Origin: JBATTK01 sp049670505
GTDB taxonomy: Bacteria > Bacteroidota > Bacteroidia > Flavobacteriales > Flavobacteriaceae
Assembly: GCA_049670505.1 (NCBI GenBank)
Contig: JBATTK010000091.1
Span: 1-64,000, forward strand
Direction of reading: 5' to 3'
DNA length: 64,000 nucleotides
The position numbers were made by a program, and so were the translations under genes. Position 1 is the stretch's first letter. Each line of letters opens with the position of its first letter. Below, piece after piece: positions 53,377 to 62,365 of this stretch. Under the pieces are notes generated by a model that saw only the letters and a program-made list of their open reading frames with translations, had not been told where the DNA came from and ran no database searches.

Positions 53377-53556
53377 ATGAAAAAATCAGTATTCATGTTG
53401 CTTTTAGCAATAGTTACCGCCGTATCTTTTTCTAGCTGTAGGGAAAAGTCTACAGGAGAAAAAATAGAGGATGGCGTAGAAGAAGTTGGTGAAGGAATTG
53501 AAGAAGGGGTAGAGGAAGTTGAGGACGAAATAGACGATGCTACCGACGACAATTAA
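53377..53556 (+). CDS. Small acidic lipoprotein, 59 aa (paralogue of 33359-33574)
   Basis: Signal peptide with lipobox FSSC (C21) and a mature tail made of repeats such as EDGVEEVGEGIEEGVEEVED, almost all Glu, Asp, Val and Gly. It is the sister of the lipoprotein at 33359, sharing SSCRE and the acidic repeat. It is probably cotranscribed with the DUF1328 gene and ends before two hairpins. Function unknown. Confidence 0.8.
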   Translation: MKKSVFMLLLAIVTAVSFSSCREKSTGEKIEDGVEEVGEGIEEGVEEVEDEIDDATDDN

Positions 53557-53600
53557 TCATCCACCGCGCTTATGCGGTAGCGTTTAATTGCACCATATTC

Positions 53601-53633
53601 AGCGGACAAATTCCTTCATGGGAATTGTCCGCT
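53601..53633 (+). terminator. Terminator of the acidic-lipoprotein gene
   Basis: AGCGGACAA and TTGTCCGCT form a 9-bp stem, extended by ATTCC/GGAA pairing with a slip, followed by TTTTTT. A smaller hairpin (ACCGC/GCGGT) lies before it. Confidence 0.8.
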
Positions 53634-53669
53634 TTTTTAGTAAAGCAAGTTCCACAATCCAAATTAGCC

Positions 53670-53813
53670 ATGAGCCTAGTAGAGGAACAAGAAGAAGAAA
53701 CAATTGCGGTCAAAAAGCCTATACGGACCGGTGGCATCCTCATTGTTCTGTTGATTGTGACCTTGGCGTTCATAGGCTATGGTATCCTTAATACATATGG
53801 TGATTTAGGCTAA
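53670..53813 (+). CDS. Small single-pass membrane protein, 47 aa
   Basis: An acidic start (MSLVEEQEEETIAVKKPIRT) precedes one hydrophobic helix (GGILIVLLIVTLAFIGYGIL) and a short tail. The layout is typical of real miniproteins in flavobacteria and the start is an ATG. It is not linked to a family I know. It follows a terminator, so it needs its own promoter. Confidence 0.5.
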   Translation: MSLVEEQEEETIAVKKPIRTGGILIVLLIVTLAFIGYGILNTYGDLG

Positions 53814-53955
53814 GACAGTCCCGCTGCTATTCTGAGACACTTCCTTGTGTGGAAAAGTTTCGGGTGAAGAGACCAGGGATTTAAATGACACCTACCGAAT
53901 GAATCAATTATAGACTTCTTATCATATAGCCTTGATAAAATTGATACTATGCCTT

Positions 53956-55059
53956 TTATTCCTTCTCTTCATCGGCACCTTTTTTAGCATCCTTAAAACT
54001 AACTTCTCCATCTACAACACCCTTATAAGCCGATATCCATGCATTTTTAAAAATATTGGTAATGGTGGGCCAAACTCTTGTACTCACATCGTTCAAATCT
54101 CCTTCAATAGGTACTTTAGTAGCAAGGGTGTTGTTTTTATGGTTCTTAAGAACAAACTTAAAAAAACCGACGAATCCTTCCCATAACGTATTCAAAAAAC
54201 CGTCTTCTTTTCCAACAAGTTTGGTATCCTTTAGCAAGGGTTTCAGATAACCCGTTAGAAATCCGTCGGCTATAGCAATTTCACTGTAAATATTAAAAGT
54301 TCCCTCATTGAAATCGATACCTGCATAGTGATTGGTGAAATCGTTCAAGGCCGTAGCCGCAGCATCTTCCAAAGAAAAGGAGATGTCCATATCGGGAATC
54401 TGCTTTACCAAATTCATTTTTCCTTCCAATTTTACATTTCCGTTTCCTATAGAAGTCGCTGTAGCATTCAAATGCGAGGGTAAACTACGATCTTTTTGAA
54501 CCACGTTCCTAAGGTTGGTGGCCGTTAATTCAATATTGTTCAGGTTTAAATCTATGTTAGGGCTTGCAGTGATTTCCACAAAAGCAGCTTTGCCGTCAAT
54601 AATTTCCAAATGGTTGATGTCTATAGGAACCAAATCGGTCAGCGCCTTGGTCCAATCATCAAGTTCTGGATCCACTACTTCATTTTGTTGTTGGTCCTCA
54701 AAAACATAGATGAGCTGGGGACGGGTAAGTATAATCTCGCTTACAATCTTCCCCTTTAACAATGACTTCCATTCCACCGAAATATCGGTCTTTTCAAAAT
54801 CCAAGAACGGAACCTTGGAGCCTGCGTCCACCTTGTTCAAATATAACTTATCAATTACATATGCCCCTCGTATGAGCGAAATATCTATATCGGAAACCTG
54901 CCCATAATATCCAGGTATATCCGCCAACACCTTATTCACATAGACCTTTACGATAAAGGGTAGGGCAATGCGAAGCAGTACCAAGCATATAATGACGACC
55001 CCCGGCACAAGGTATCTTTTCCTTCTAAATCTATTTTTATTTTTTGGGGATGAACTCAT
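53956..55059 (-). CDS. DUF748/AsmA-like envelope protein, 367 aa
   Basis: One N-terminal membrane helix (YLVPGVVIICLVLLRIALPF) precedes a beta-rich periplasmic part that carries repeated AsmA/DUF748-like strands (VYVNKVLADIPGYYGQVSDI, IIDGKAAFVEIT). Such proteins form long grooves that carry lipids between membranes; here the domain is short. The C-terminus is acidic. It lies 48 bases after the related gene at 55108, so the pair is likely cotranscribed and arose by duplication. Confidence 0.8.
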   Translation of the reverse strand: MSSSPKNKNRFRRKRYLVPGVVIICLVLLRIALPFIVKVYVNKVLADIPGYYGQVSDIDISLIRGAYVIDKLYLNKVDAGSKVPFLDFEKTDISVEWKSLLKGKIVSEIILTRPQLIYVFEDQQQNEVVDPELDDWTKALTDLVPIDINHLEIIDGKAAFVEITASPNIDLNLNNIELTATNLRNVVQKDRSLPSHLNATATSIGNGNVKLEGKMNLVKQIPDMDISFSLEDAAATALNDFTNHYAGIDFNEGTFNIYSEIAIADGFLTGYLKPLLKDTKLVGKEDGFLNTLWEGFVGFFKFVLKNHKNNTLATKVPIEGDLNDVSTRVWPTITNIFKNAWISAYKGVVDGEVSFKDAKKGADEEKE

Positions 55060-55107
55060 AATATTGATTTTCTTTACTATTATTAAGATTTGTATCTTCT
55101 ATACTCT

Positions 55108-56676
55108 TTATTCACGCTCTTTACCACTACCGGTAAGCGTACTTATTATTCCCTCCCGTATGCCGGCCCATAGGTAATTGAAAAAAGACTTATTAATTTC
55201 CCGTTCGGCTTCTATAGTACCATATCTAAACCCTTGGGCATCTGCCTTGGAACCGTCATCGATAAAAATATTGCCGATAAAGGTGAGGAATTTATTGATT
55301 TTAAGTCGATCCTTGTCCAATACGTCGAACTTAAAGTCGCGATACTTCATCTTTATATCACCTTTAGCTACACTGGGGCCACCGCCAAAAGTAAAGTACA
55401 TTTCATCAATGGTACCCTCTGCCCTGGCACGAAGATTGGGCTCCAAAAAAGAATTCAACTCCTCGGTTTTCAAATTTTTAAGGGACCCTGAAACCGTAAA
55501 GGCATCGGAAGGGTCATTTATGTTAAAACTCCAATCAAAATCCAATTTGCCTTTACCCGAAATTTTGGTATTGACATTGATCATTGTGGTTCGTTCAGGA
55601 CCACCGGTATTGGAAATATGGTTAAAACTGGCATTGACATCCTCAAAGAACAGTTTCCCCGCATCATGGCCATCTACTACTTTTTCTTCATAGGAAATAT
55701 ATCCGTTGGTAATTATCCATTTTTCTATATCCAGATCCAATGGCAAATCCCTAAGCAGTTTCCCATACAGTGGTTTAAGATTGAAGTCATCATGTAGGCG
55801 TTTGTCACGATACATCTCCAAATTGGGATCGACCAATTCTCCGTAAGAAACTCGTATCCCAAATCTATCTTTATGGAATCCAAAATCCAACCCATCAACT
55901 TTTACCTTTGGAATATGAAGTTGAATATAATCTCGCTCTTTGGTCAAATGCTTGCTGAGTTCTTCCTTGTCGTATTTGGAGGTCAGCGAAATATCCTTAA
56001 TTTCAGAATTTGACGGGGATACCGCTATTATTGCTGTCTTCAGCGTTTCGAACTCCCCCAAATTGACAAAAACATTTTTTGCCTTCAATGCATAATCATC
56101 AAAAGTCAAAGGGATTTTGTCTTTTACCAGTACAGGGTCGGTCTTTCCTCCTAAAAGGGTAAAATCATAGGAGTCCACAGCTATTTTTACGCTATCCTCC
56201 TTTTTTTCCATCAAGTGAAAACTTCCATTTTTCACTTGGAGTCTTGCCACCAAAATGGTTTTTAAAAGATTTACAAAACCCTTGTCGGAGCGTGTTTTTG
56301 CAGGATAATATTTAGAAGAATAATAGTGTAGTGATGGTGCTTGTAGTATAAATTCATCTAGCTTTATGGTGTTTTGAAAGAATAATTGATAGTAATCCAG
56401 GCCTTGAAGTTCCAACTTTTCCGTTTTAAAGACGGTGTGCGCCAAGGTGGTATCACGATTGAATATTTTTAAGGATAACTGCTCAAAATCAACATTTCCC
56501 AATACTACGTTTACATTTAATTCGCTATAGGATACTTTGAGATGATCGGGGATTTTTCGGGAAAGAAAATCTTTCACAACATCCTGTGCTTTCCATTGCA
56601 ACGCGCCTACAACGATTGTAAAGAGCAGCAATGCGAACGTTAGTATTCTTAAAATGGTTTTACGTTGCACCGCCAT
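55108..56676 (-). CDS. AsmA/DUF748-like envelope protein, 522 aa
   Basis: A signal anchor (ILRILTFALLLFTIVVGALQ) leads into a long beta-rich region: LNVNVVLGNVDFEQLSLKIF, FVNLLKTILVARLQVKNGSF and repeated strands to the C-terminus. This suggests an AsmA/TamB-type bridge protein of the inner membrane reaching into the periplasm. Most such proteins carry phospholipids or act on the envelope; the direct function is unknown. It is followed by the shorter relative at 53956. Confidence 0.8.
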   Translation of the reverse strand: MAVQRKTILRILTFALLLFTIVVGALQWKAQDVVKDFLSRKIPDHLKVSYSELNVNVVLGNVDFEQLSLKIFNRDTTLAHTVFKTEKLELQGLDYYQLFFQNTIKLDEFILQAPSLHYYSSKYYPAKTRSDKGFVNLLKTILVARLQVKNGSFHLMEKKEDSVKIAVDSYDFTLLGGKTDPVLVKDKIPLTFDDYALKAKNVFVNLGEFETLKTAIIAVSPSNSEIKDISLTSKYDKEELSKHLTKERDYIQLHIPKVKVDGLDFGFHKDRFGIRVSYGELVDPNLEMYRDKRLHDDFNLKPLYGKLLRDLPLDLDIEKWIITNGYISYEEKVVDGHDAGKLFFEDVNASFNHISNTGGPERTTMINVNTKISGKGKLDFDWSFNINDPSDAFTVSGSLKNLKTEELNSFLEPNLRARAEGTIDEMYFTFGGGPSVAKGDIKMKYRDFKFDVLDKDRLKINKFLTFIGNIFIDDGSKADAQGFRYGTIEAEREINKSFFNYLWAGIREGIISTLTGSGKERE

Positions 56677-56730
56677 AGAGCTTATGTTATTGTTAAGTGA
56701 CCTGGTTGTTTGTCGTTTATTCCAGAATTA

Positions 56731-57252
56731 TCAATCGTTATTTTCGGTCAAGGGATGATCTTTTATATCCAAACCTACAATTTTGATGATACTGACCACC
56801 GTATTGTACAACATCAATACAACCACAATCAATGCTGCGCTCAAAACGCTTGAAATGCCCAAAGAAACATAGTATACAAAATTAAACCAGTCATTAGGCA
56901 CATTTTCCGACTCCGTAACTGGCAAGTTAAACAGTAGAAAAGAAATCAACGATGCAACAAAAATAATGGTATCCACCCTAGCTATTTGCATGATATGCTT
57001 GTAGTGATCTTTTTTCAATTTCGATTTTGCTCCTGAACTTATACCCAATACGGTCAATAGGAGCGCGAGTATTGTAGCGGATGCCAATGCAATGGTATTG
57101 CATAAGGTGTTTATTCCAGAAATAGAATTTTTGATAAGTACCTTGGCTTCATATCCGCTAAGTTCCCCCAGTAAAAATGTACCCAACGACATGATAATCA
57201 TGGAAATGATGCCCCCGGTGATAGCCCTTTTGGTATATCTGCTTATTTTCAT
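56731..57252 (-). CDS. Four-helix membrane protein of unknown function, 173 aa
   Basis: Four hydrophobic helices (residues about 12-32, 48-72, 88-110 and 124-148) with short loops; GGIISMIIMSLGTFLLGELS and IALASATILALLLTVLGISS are the first two. The C-terminus is cytoplasmic and acidic (KDHPLTENND). No conserved motif that I know. The ATG at 57252 is preferred to the TTG one codon upstream. It lies in line with the AsmA-like genes, so an envelope role is possible. Confidence 0.6.
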   Translation of the reverse strand: MKISRYTKRAITGGIISMIIMSLGTFLLGELSGYEAKVLIKNSISGINTLCNTIALASATILALLLTVLGISSGAKSKLKKDHYKHIMQIARVDTIIFVASLISFLLFNLPVTESENVPNDWFNFVYYVSLGISSVLSAALIVVVLMLYNTVVSIIKIVGLDIKDHPLTENND

Positions 57253-57288
57253 CAATTTTTATTTTTGATACTTTGGTGATTCTGTTTT

Positions 57289-57699
57289 TTACTCCTTATA
57301 TGGTTTTGGTTTTCCTACACTATCCGGCTCTAGATATTGTATGAAATCCGATGGAGATTTTATACGGTAATATGCTTCTCCGATAATGGCGATAGGATGA
57401 GTTAAAGTCTCCGGATGCTTTTCCAAAACCTTCAACCAATCGTGGTCTTCCATGTTTACGTCCTTCCCATATTCCTTAATAAAATCCGTATGGGAAGTAT
57501 CTATTAAATCGGCAATGTCCACTCCAAGTCCATCGGCCAATTCGGCCCATTGTGTACCCGTAACCTTTTGTTTGGCCGTATCCATACCCAAAAATTGCTT
57601 GGTTGTGGAAACCGCATAGGCATACGTTTGTTTGTGTACTGAATTATTCGAATTAAAATATAACTTGATCTGATTGCCGTCTTTTGAAATTACACCCAT
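57289..57699 (-). CDS. ArsC/Spx-like thioredoxin-fold protein without the catalytic cysteine
   Basis: A 136-residue protein of the arsenate-reductase fold: IKLYFNSNNSVHKQTYAYAV at the N-terminus, KVTGTQWAELADGLGVDIAD in the middle and HPIAIIGEAYYRIKSPSDFI near the end. Active ArsC/Spx members have Cys in the first loop (for example CxxxxK); here the same loop is NSNNSVHK with no cysteine. So it is not a thiol enzyme. It may bind a partner, as Spx does. It diverges from cls. Confidence 0.75.
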   Translation of the reverse strand: MGVISKDGNQIKLYFNSNNSVHKQTYAYAVSTTKQFLGMDTAKQKVTGTQWAELADGLGVDIADLIDTSHTDFIKEYGKDVNMEDHDWLKVLEKHPETLTHPIAIIGEAYYRIKSPSDFIQYLEPDSVGKPKPYKE

Positions 57700-57837
57700 A
57701 GTCCCTTTTGTTTTAAGGTGAAGATATTTGAAATATCGTGCAATTGTTAGCTCTTATACTAAGGATGCTAACGCAATCGATCGGTACGGTTTGTAGGCAG
57801 TTTGCAAAATCTTATATTAGGTGGTTCAAAACAGATT

Positions 57838-59259
57838 ATGCAAACCATTCTTGTACTTATATATATTGCAAGTACCCTTTGGGCAATAATCAGCATTATA
57901 TTCCATGGTTCTAGGCCCACAAAATCCGTCAGTTGGGTGTTGGCTGCATTAGCACTTCCATTTGCCGGTCCCATTTTATATTATTTGTTCGGTGTAAATC
58001 GGAGAAAATTCAAACTTTATAAACTAAAGCGGACCGAGCAAAGAAAGTTGTACGATGAAACTTATCATGAAATTGTACATACGGAGTTTGAAAATGAGTT
58101 TGAAAGCCAAAAAAACTTTAAGCTTGCAAAACTTATTAAGAACAGTAGTCTGTTGTCGCCTTACCGAGGAAATAGGGTAACCCTTTTGAACGGCGGCAAA
58201 GAAACATTTGAAGCGGAATTTAAAGCGATAACGGCAGCTAAAAAGTTTATCCATCTACAGTATTACATCATAGAGCAAGGGGAAGTTGTAGATACTCTAT
58301 ATGAGCTTTTCAAAGCCAAAATTGCCGAGGGTGTAACGATACGAATGATATACGATTCCTTTGGCAGCTATTCCCTAAGGGGTAAATCTATTGCCCGCTT
58401 CAGGGATATTGGGGTTAAAGCATATCCTATTATGCCCATACGTTTTGGCAATCTGTTGTTTACATTAAATTATCGGAACCATAGGAAAATCTTGATCGTA
58501 GATGGGGTACTTGGATTTGTTGGTGGGGTAAACCTATCGGACAAATACATTAAAAACATTTCTAATCTGGGCATTTGGGAAGATTTTCATTTAAAAATAG
58601 AGGGGCCTGTCGTGAACAGCCTGCATCGGGTTTTTATAAAGGATTACCATTTTGCCGGTGAGGAGGATATTTTATTACAGGACAAATACTTGCCGGAAAA
58701 TCCTACCATAGGGGATTCCACCGTGCAAATGGTGGCGAGCGGTCCGGACTCGAAACATCCAACTATTCTACAGCAATATCTGGCAATGATCAATACCGCG
58801 GAAAGGTGTATACAAATAGCCAACCCTTATTTTATACCTGGCACTTCTATTCTAGAGGCCTTAAAAATGGCAGCTTTGAGTGGTGTGGAAGTGAAACTCC
58901 TAATACCAAAAAAGTCGGATTCGCTTTTGGCCAGATTAAGTATGTATTCAAACTTTGAGCAATTACTTGCCGTGGGAATTAAAATTTTTCTCCGTAACGA
59001 TTTTTCCCATAGTAAAGTCATCGTTATAGACAAAGAGGTTGCTTCAGTAGGCTCGGGCAACTTTGATTATAGAAGTTTTGAACATAATTTTGAGACCAAT
59101 GCAATGTTGTATGACGAGAAGTTGGCAACCACTATTGCCCAAGCTCTGAATGCCCAATGCTCGGAGGATATTCGTCTGGACTACGAATCGTTTAGAAATA
59201 GGTCACCTTGGCAAAAATTTTTGGAAGGTCTTGCAAAATTTTTCAGTCCTTTACTCTAA
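57838..59259 (+). CDS. cls: Cardiolipin synthase
   Basis: Joins phosphatidylglycerol molecules to form cardiolipin at the inner membrane. The 473-residue protein has two N-terminal membrane helices (about 3-20 and 32-52) and two HKD motifs: NHRKILIVDG in the first phospholipase-D half and HSKVIVIDK in the second, with GGVNLSD and GSGNFDYRSF after them. The frame starts at 57802, but the ATG at 57838 (MQTILVLIYIASTLW) begins at the first helix. It is 11 bases ahead of the HELGH-protein gene, so both are probably one message. Confidence 0.95.
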   Translation: MQTILVLIYIASTLWAIISIIFHGSRPTKSVSWVLAALALPFAGPILYYLFGVNRRKFKLYKLKRTEQRKLYDETYHEIVHTEFENEFESQKNFKLAKLIKNSSLLSPYRGNRVTLLNGGKETFEAEFKAITAAKKFIHLQYYIIEQGEVVDTLYELFKAKIAEGVTIRMIYDSFGSYSLRGKSIARFRDIGVKAYPIMPIRFGNLLFTLNYRNHRKILIVDGVLGFVGGVNLSDKYIKNISNLGIWEDFHLKIEGPVVNSLHRVFIKDYHFAGEEDILLQDKYLPENPTIGDSTVQMVASGPDSKHPTILQQYLAMINTAERCIQIANPYFIPGTSILEALKMAALSGVEVKLLIPKKSDSLLARLSMYSNFEQLLAVGIKIFLRNDFSHSKVIVIDKEVASVGSGNFDYRSFEHNFETNAMLYDEKLATTIAQALNAQCSEDIRLDYESFRNRSPWQKFLEGLAKFFSPLL

Positions 59260-59270
59260 TAACATAACAA

Positions 59271-59876
59271 ATGCGTTTATTGATAGCACTAATTTTTATG
59301 GGCAACTTAAGTACAAAAGCACAGCATATTATTCCCGAGAGCATACGAACCGAAGCTGAAACAGCACTAAAACACTACCCAAAATTAAAAGAAACCCCTA
59401 TTGAGTTCAAATTCAAAAAGCGGATCAAAAAATCGATTATGCAAGCGCAGCCTAAGTTCAGTTCTCTTTTTAGGTCTAAAGAAAATAGAGCGTATATTAT
59501 TCTTATAAGCGAGAAGTTTAAACTTGCCGATACACTATTTCATACCAAAAATATGAAACCTAATATCTTAATTGGATGGCTAGGACATGAGTTGGGACAT
59601 ATTATGGATTATGAACATCGCAGTAATTGGGATTTGGTACGTTTTGGATTGAGATACTACTTTTCAAAACGTTTTATCAAGGAAGCGGAACGGGCAGCAG
59701 ACAGCTTTGCCGTGGCACACGGCCTGGAATCCTATATCTTGGATACCAAGGATTTTATTTTGAACCAGGCAGGAATTTCGGAAAAGTATAGGGACCGTAT
59801 CAAAGAACTTTACCTTTCCCCCGATGAAATTATGCTTTTAGTAAAAGAAAGGGAGCAAAATATTGAGACAGAATAA
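59271..59876 (+). CDS. Exported HELGH zinc-metallopeptidase-like protein
   Basis: A signal-peptide protein (LLIALIFMGNLSTKAQ, 201 residues) with a zincin motif LGHELGHIMDYEH (H106, E107, H110) and, 28 residues on, EAERAADSFAV, which can supply the third ligand (E138 or E140). This arrangement is that of M48-type or related peptidases, but the domain is short and lacks membrane helices. The target is unknown. It is coupled to cls by position. It converges on the GH3-like gene. Confidence 0.7.
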   Translation: MRLLIALIFMGNLSTKAQHIIPESIRTEAETALKHYPKLKETPIEFKFKKRIKKSIMQAQPKFSSLFRSKENRAYIILISEKFKLADTLFHTKNMKPNILIGWLGHELGHIMDYEHRSNWDLVRFGLRYYFSKRFIKEAERAADSFAVAHGLESYILDTKDFILNQAGISEKYRDRIKELYLSPDEIMLLVKEREQNIETE

Positions 59877-59884
59877 GCTTTGTA

Positions 59885-61405
59885 TTATGGCTTTTTGACG
59901 AAATTTTCCCATTCCTCAAATTTTTCCTCACCCATGACCCTTTCCATTTTAACCTGTCCGCCTTTTTTCTTGTTCTCCCCGCTCCAATTATGAAAAACGG
60001 TAGGTTTTACCGTACTTACCTTAACACCTTTTAAGGCTTTGGATCGGGCAACCTTATAATTTTTATTGGCTTTCTGCAAAAAACCGTCCAAGGTATTTAC
60101 TAGTTTTTCCATAGGTATATGAGCCGTTGTTCCCAAATACCACGAATGGTAAAAGCCGTCGTCGTACTTTTTTGCACATAATGTATATTCCGATATTTTT
60201 ATATTGAATTCTTCCTCTAAATGGTTCACGGCATCGTCCAACTTGTTTACGGAAAGTTGTGATCCCACCGTATTCAGGAAAAATTTGGTTCTACCGGTTA
60301 TCCTAATTTCGGCACGTTCAATATCCGTAAATTCTATGGTATCTCCGATCATGTAACGCCAAGTGCCTGCAACGGTGCTGATAACCAGTACATAATCCTG
60401 TCCCAATTGTACATCGACTAAAGAGATGGCTTCGGCATCGTCGGATAAAGAACCGTCCTCATTAATGGCTTCCGGATGAAACGGAACAAACTCAAAATAG
60501 ATTCCATTGTCCGTAATCAATTGCATGGCATCGGTTTCCGGCCTAGCCTGAAAAGCGATAAAGCCTTCGGATGCCAAATAGGTATCTATAATTGTTATAG
60601 GCCTACCCATTAAGGCATTGAAACTTTTTTCATAAGGTCCAAAAGCGACTCCGCCCGAAGTGTAGACTTGCAGATTAGGCCATATTTCATGGATGTTTTT
60701 TAAGTTGTGGGCCGCTATGACCTCTTTCAGCATCAATTCTATCCAAGAGGGTATTCCGCTTAATGCCCCGATATCCCAGTTGGGCGCTTCCTCAACGATT
60801 TTTTTTACTCGGGCGTCCCAATCGTCTATTTGGGCAATCTCCTCCCCCGGTTTATAATACCCCCTGAACCACGAAGGAATATTGCTGGCACTTATTCCGC
60901 TTATTTCCCCTTCGGCATGATTTTTCCTTTCGGTAAGGTCGGTAGAACTTCCCAACATCAAGATTCCCTTTTCAAAAAAATCGGCAGGGAGTTCAAAGTT
61001 CTTCAAAGCAAAGACCTGCTTTATGCCGGCTTTTTGAATGGCGTCTATCATAGCGTTGGTAACGGGTATCCGTTTACTGGTCTTCCCCGTAGTACCGGAA
61101 CTGAGGGCATAGTAATCTGGATTGCCCGGCCAAGTCACATTGGTCTGCCCGCTATGTTGTTTGCTCCACCATTCCGTATTGATTTTGTTGTAATCAAAAT
61201 AAGGCACTTGCCTGGCAAAGGCTTTTTGGATATGGCCTGACTTTAAAATATCCGAAAAGGCATATTTTTTTCCAAATGCGGTATCCGAAGCCTTTTCCAA
61301 CATTGCGGCCAAAACGCTTTGTTGTTCTTCCATAGGATCAGTAGCCGGTGTCAATACGCCCTTAGTTTCAATAATACCCTTGATAATATGTCCTAATACT
61401 GCCAT
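59885..61405 (-). CDS. GH3 family acyl-adenylate-forming protein
   Basis: A 506-residue member of the GH3 family (named after plant hormone-conjugating enzymes). It has the ATP-binding YYALSSGTTGKTSKRIPVT loop (about residue 110), the adenylate site VYTSGGVAFGPY and the C-terminal FHNWSGENKKKGGQVKMERV. Such enzymes activate a carboxylate with ATP and pass it to an amine; the bacterial substrates are unknown. No other pathway gene is nearby. It converges on the HELGH gene. Confidence 0.9.
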   Translation of the reverse strand: MAVLGHIIKGIIETKGVLTPATDPMEEQQSVLAAMLEKASDTAFGKKYAFSDILKSGHIQKAFARQVPYFDYNKINTEWWSKQHSGQTNVTWPGNPDYYALSSGTTGKTSKRIPVTNAMIDAIQKAGIKQVFALKNFELPADFFEKGILMLGSSTDLTERKNHAEGEISGISASNIPSWFRGYYKPGEEIAQIDDWDARVKKIVEEAPNWDIGALSGIPSWIELMLKEVIAAHNLKNIHEIWPNLQVYTSGGVAFGPYEKSFNALMGRPITIIDTYLASEGFIAFQARPETDAMQLITDNGIYFEFVPFHPEAINEDGSLSDDAEAISLVDVQLGQDYVLVISTVAGTWRYMIGDTIEFTDIERAEIRITGRTKFFLNTVGSQLSVNKLDDAVNHLEEEFNIKISEYTLCAKKYDDGFYHSWYLGTTAHIPMEKLVNTLDGFLQKANKNYKVARSKALKGVKVSTVKPTVFHNWSGENKKKGGQVKMERVMGEEKFEEWENFVKKP

Positions 61406-61501
61406 AGTTAGTTTTTAAATGGAATTGAAAAAGGATTTGGAAGGGCAGAAAGCCCTTCCCATCCTTTATGGTATTCATTATTAAATATTTCTAATGCGCT
61501 A

Positions 61502-62065
61502 CTAAGCATCCGCTACTTGACCTTCGTGTTTCCCCTCAGCAATTTCTTCGATAACCTTGCTAATAAAGGCCGGAAGATCATCGGGATTTCTACTGGTGAC
61601 CAAGCCCTGGTCCACTACTACTTCCTGATCTCTCCAGTTACCTCCTGCATTCAAAACATCATCTTTGATACTATGATACGAAGTTACTTCCCTGTTTTCT
61701 ATTACTCCGGCACTTATCAACAACCAAGGGGCATGGCATATTGCCGCAACGGGTTTGCCACTTTCGAAAAAGGATTTAATAAATTGCAAGGCATCGTCAT
61801 GGGTTCTCAAAAGATCCGGATTAGCTACTCCACCGGGCAGAACGAGGCCGTTGTAATCTGATTCGTTCGTATTCTTGACCAGTTTATCCACTTGGATACT
61901 TTCTCCCCAATTATTACCATCCCAACTCTTAATTTCTCCTTCCTTTACCGATATGATGTGTGTAGTTGCCCCTGCTTCCTTAAGCGCATTGAGAGGTTCG
62001 AATAATTCCGATTTTTCAAATCCATCCGTAGCCAGAATAGCTACTTTTTTGTTTTTCAGTTTCAT
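61502..62065 (-). CDS. DJ-1/PfpI family protein (type 1 glutamine amidotransferase-like)
   Basis: A 187-residue DJ-1/PfpI protein: E18 in TDGFEKSELFEPL and nucleophile C110 in AAICHAPWLLISAG (with H111) form the family catalytic site, and LVLPGGVANPDLL is the second strand loop. YhbO/PfpI-type members protect from glycation and other stresses. It is a good match in length. It is separate from the GH3 gene (96 bases) but on the same strand. Confidence 0.93.
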   Translation of the reverse strand: MKLKNKKVAILATDGFEKSELFEPLNALKEAGATTHIISVKEGEIKSWDGNNWGESIQVDKLVKNTNESDYNGLVLPGGVANPDLLRTHDDALQFIKSFFESGKPVAAICHAPWLLISAGVIENREVTSYHSIKDDVLNAGGNWRDQEVVVDQGLVTSRNPDDLPAFISKVIEEIAEGKHEGQVADA

Positions 62066-62365
62066 ATTAAAATTTTAAAGGTTCCACATTGAATATGGTT
62101 TTAGAAACATCCTAAAACCCATTCTTTTTTTAGACTATTAAAATTAAAGCATCCCAAAACAAAAGCTTAGCTCCATCAAAAAAGGGTTTGACCCATATCA
62201 TAAATCAGTAAATATTTGTCATTGTCCTTAACAAAAGAAAAAGAGAAGATTTAATTTTATATGGGCCAAGAAGCGTGTATTCTAAATGACCGGCATCCAT
62301 AGCAATATCCTTCGGTAATATAGGCCGTTAGCTCTATTCTCCTGGAATTTTATACTAAATGAACA
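62066..62365. other. 300-base gene-free stretch
   Basis: AT-rich spacer between the start of the DJ-1/PfpI gene and the stop of the formylglycine-generating enzyme gene. It probably contains the promoter of the former. I see no ORF, hairpin or repeat worth reporting. Confidence 0.5.
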
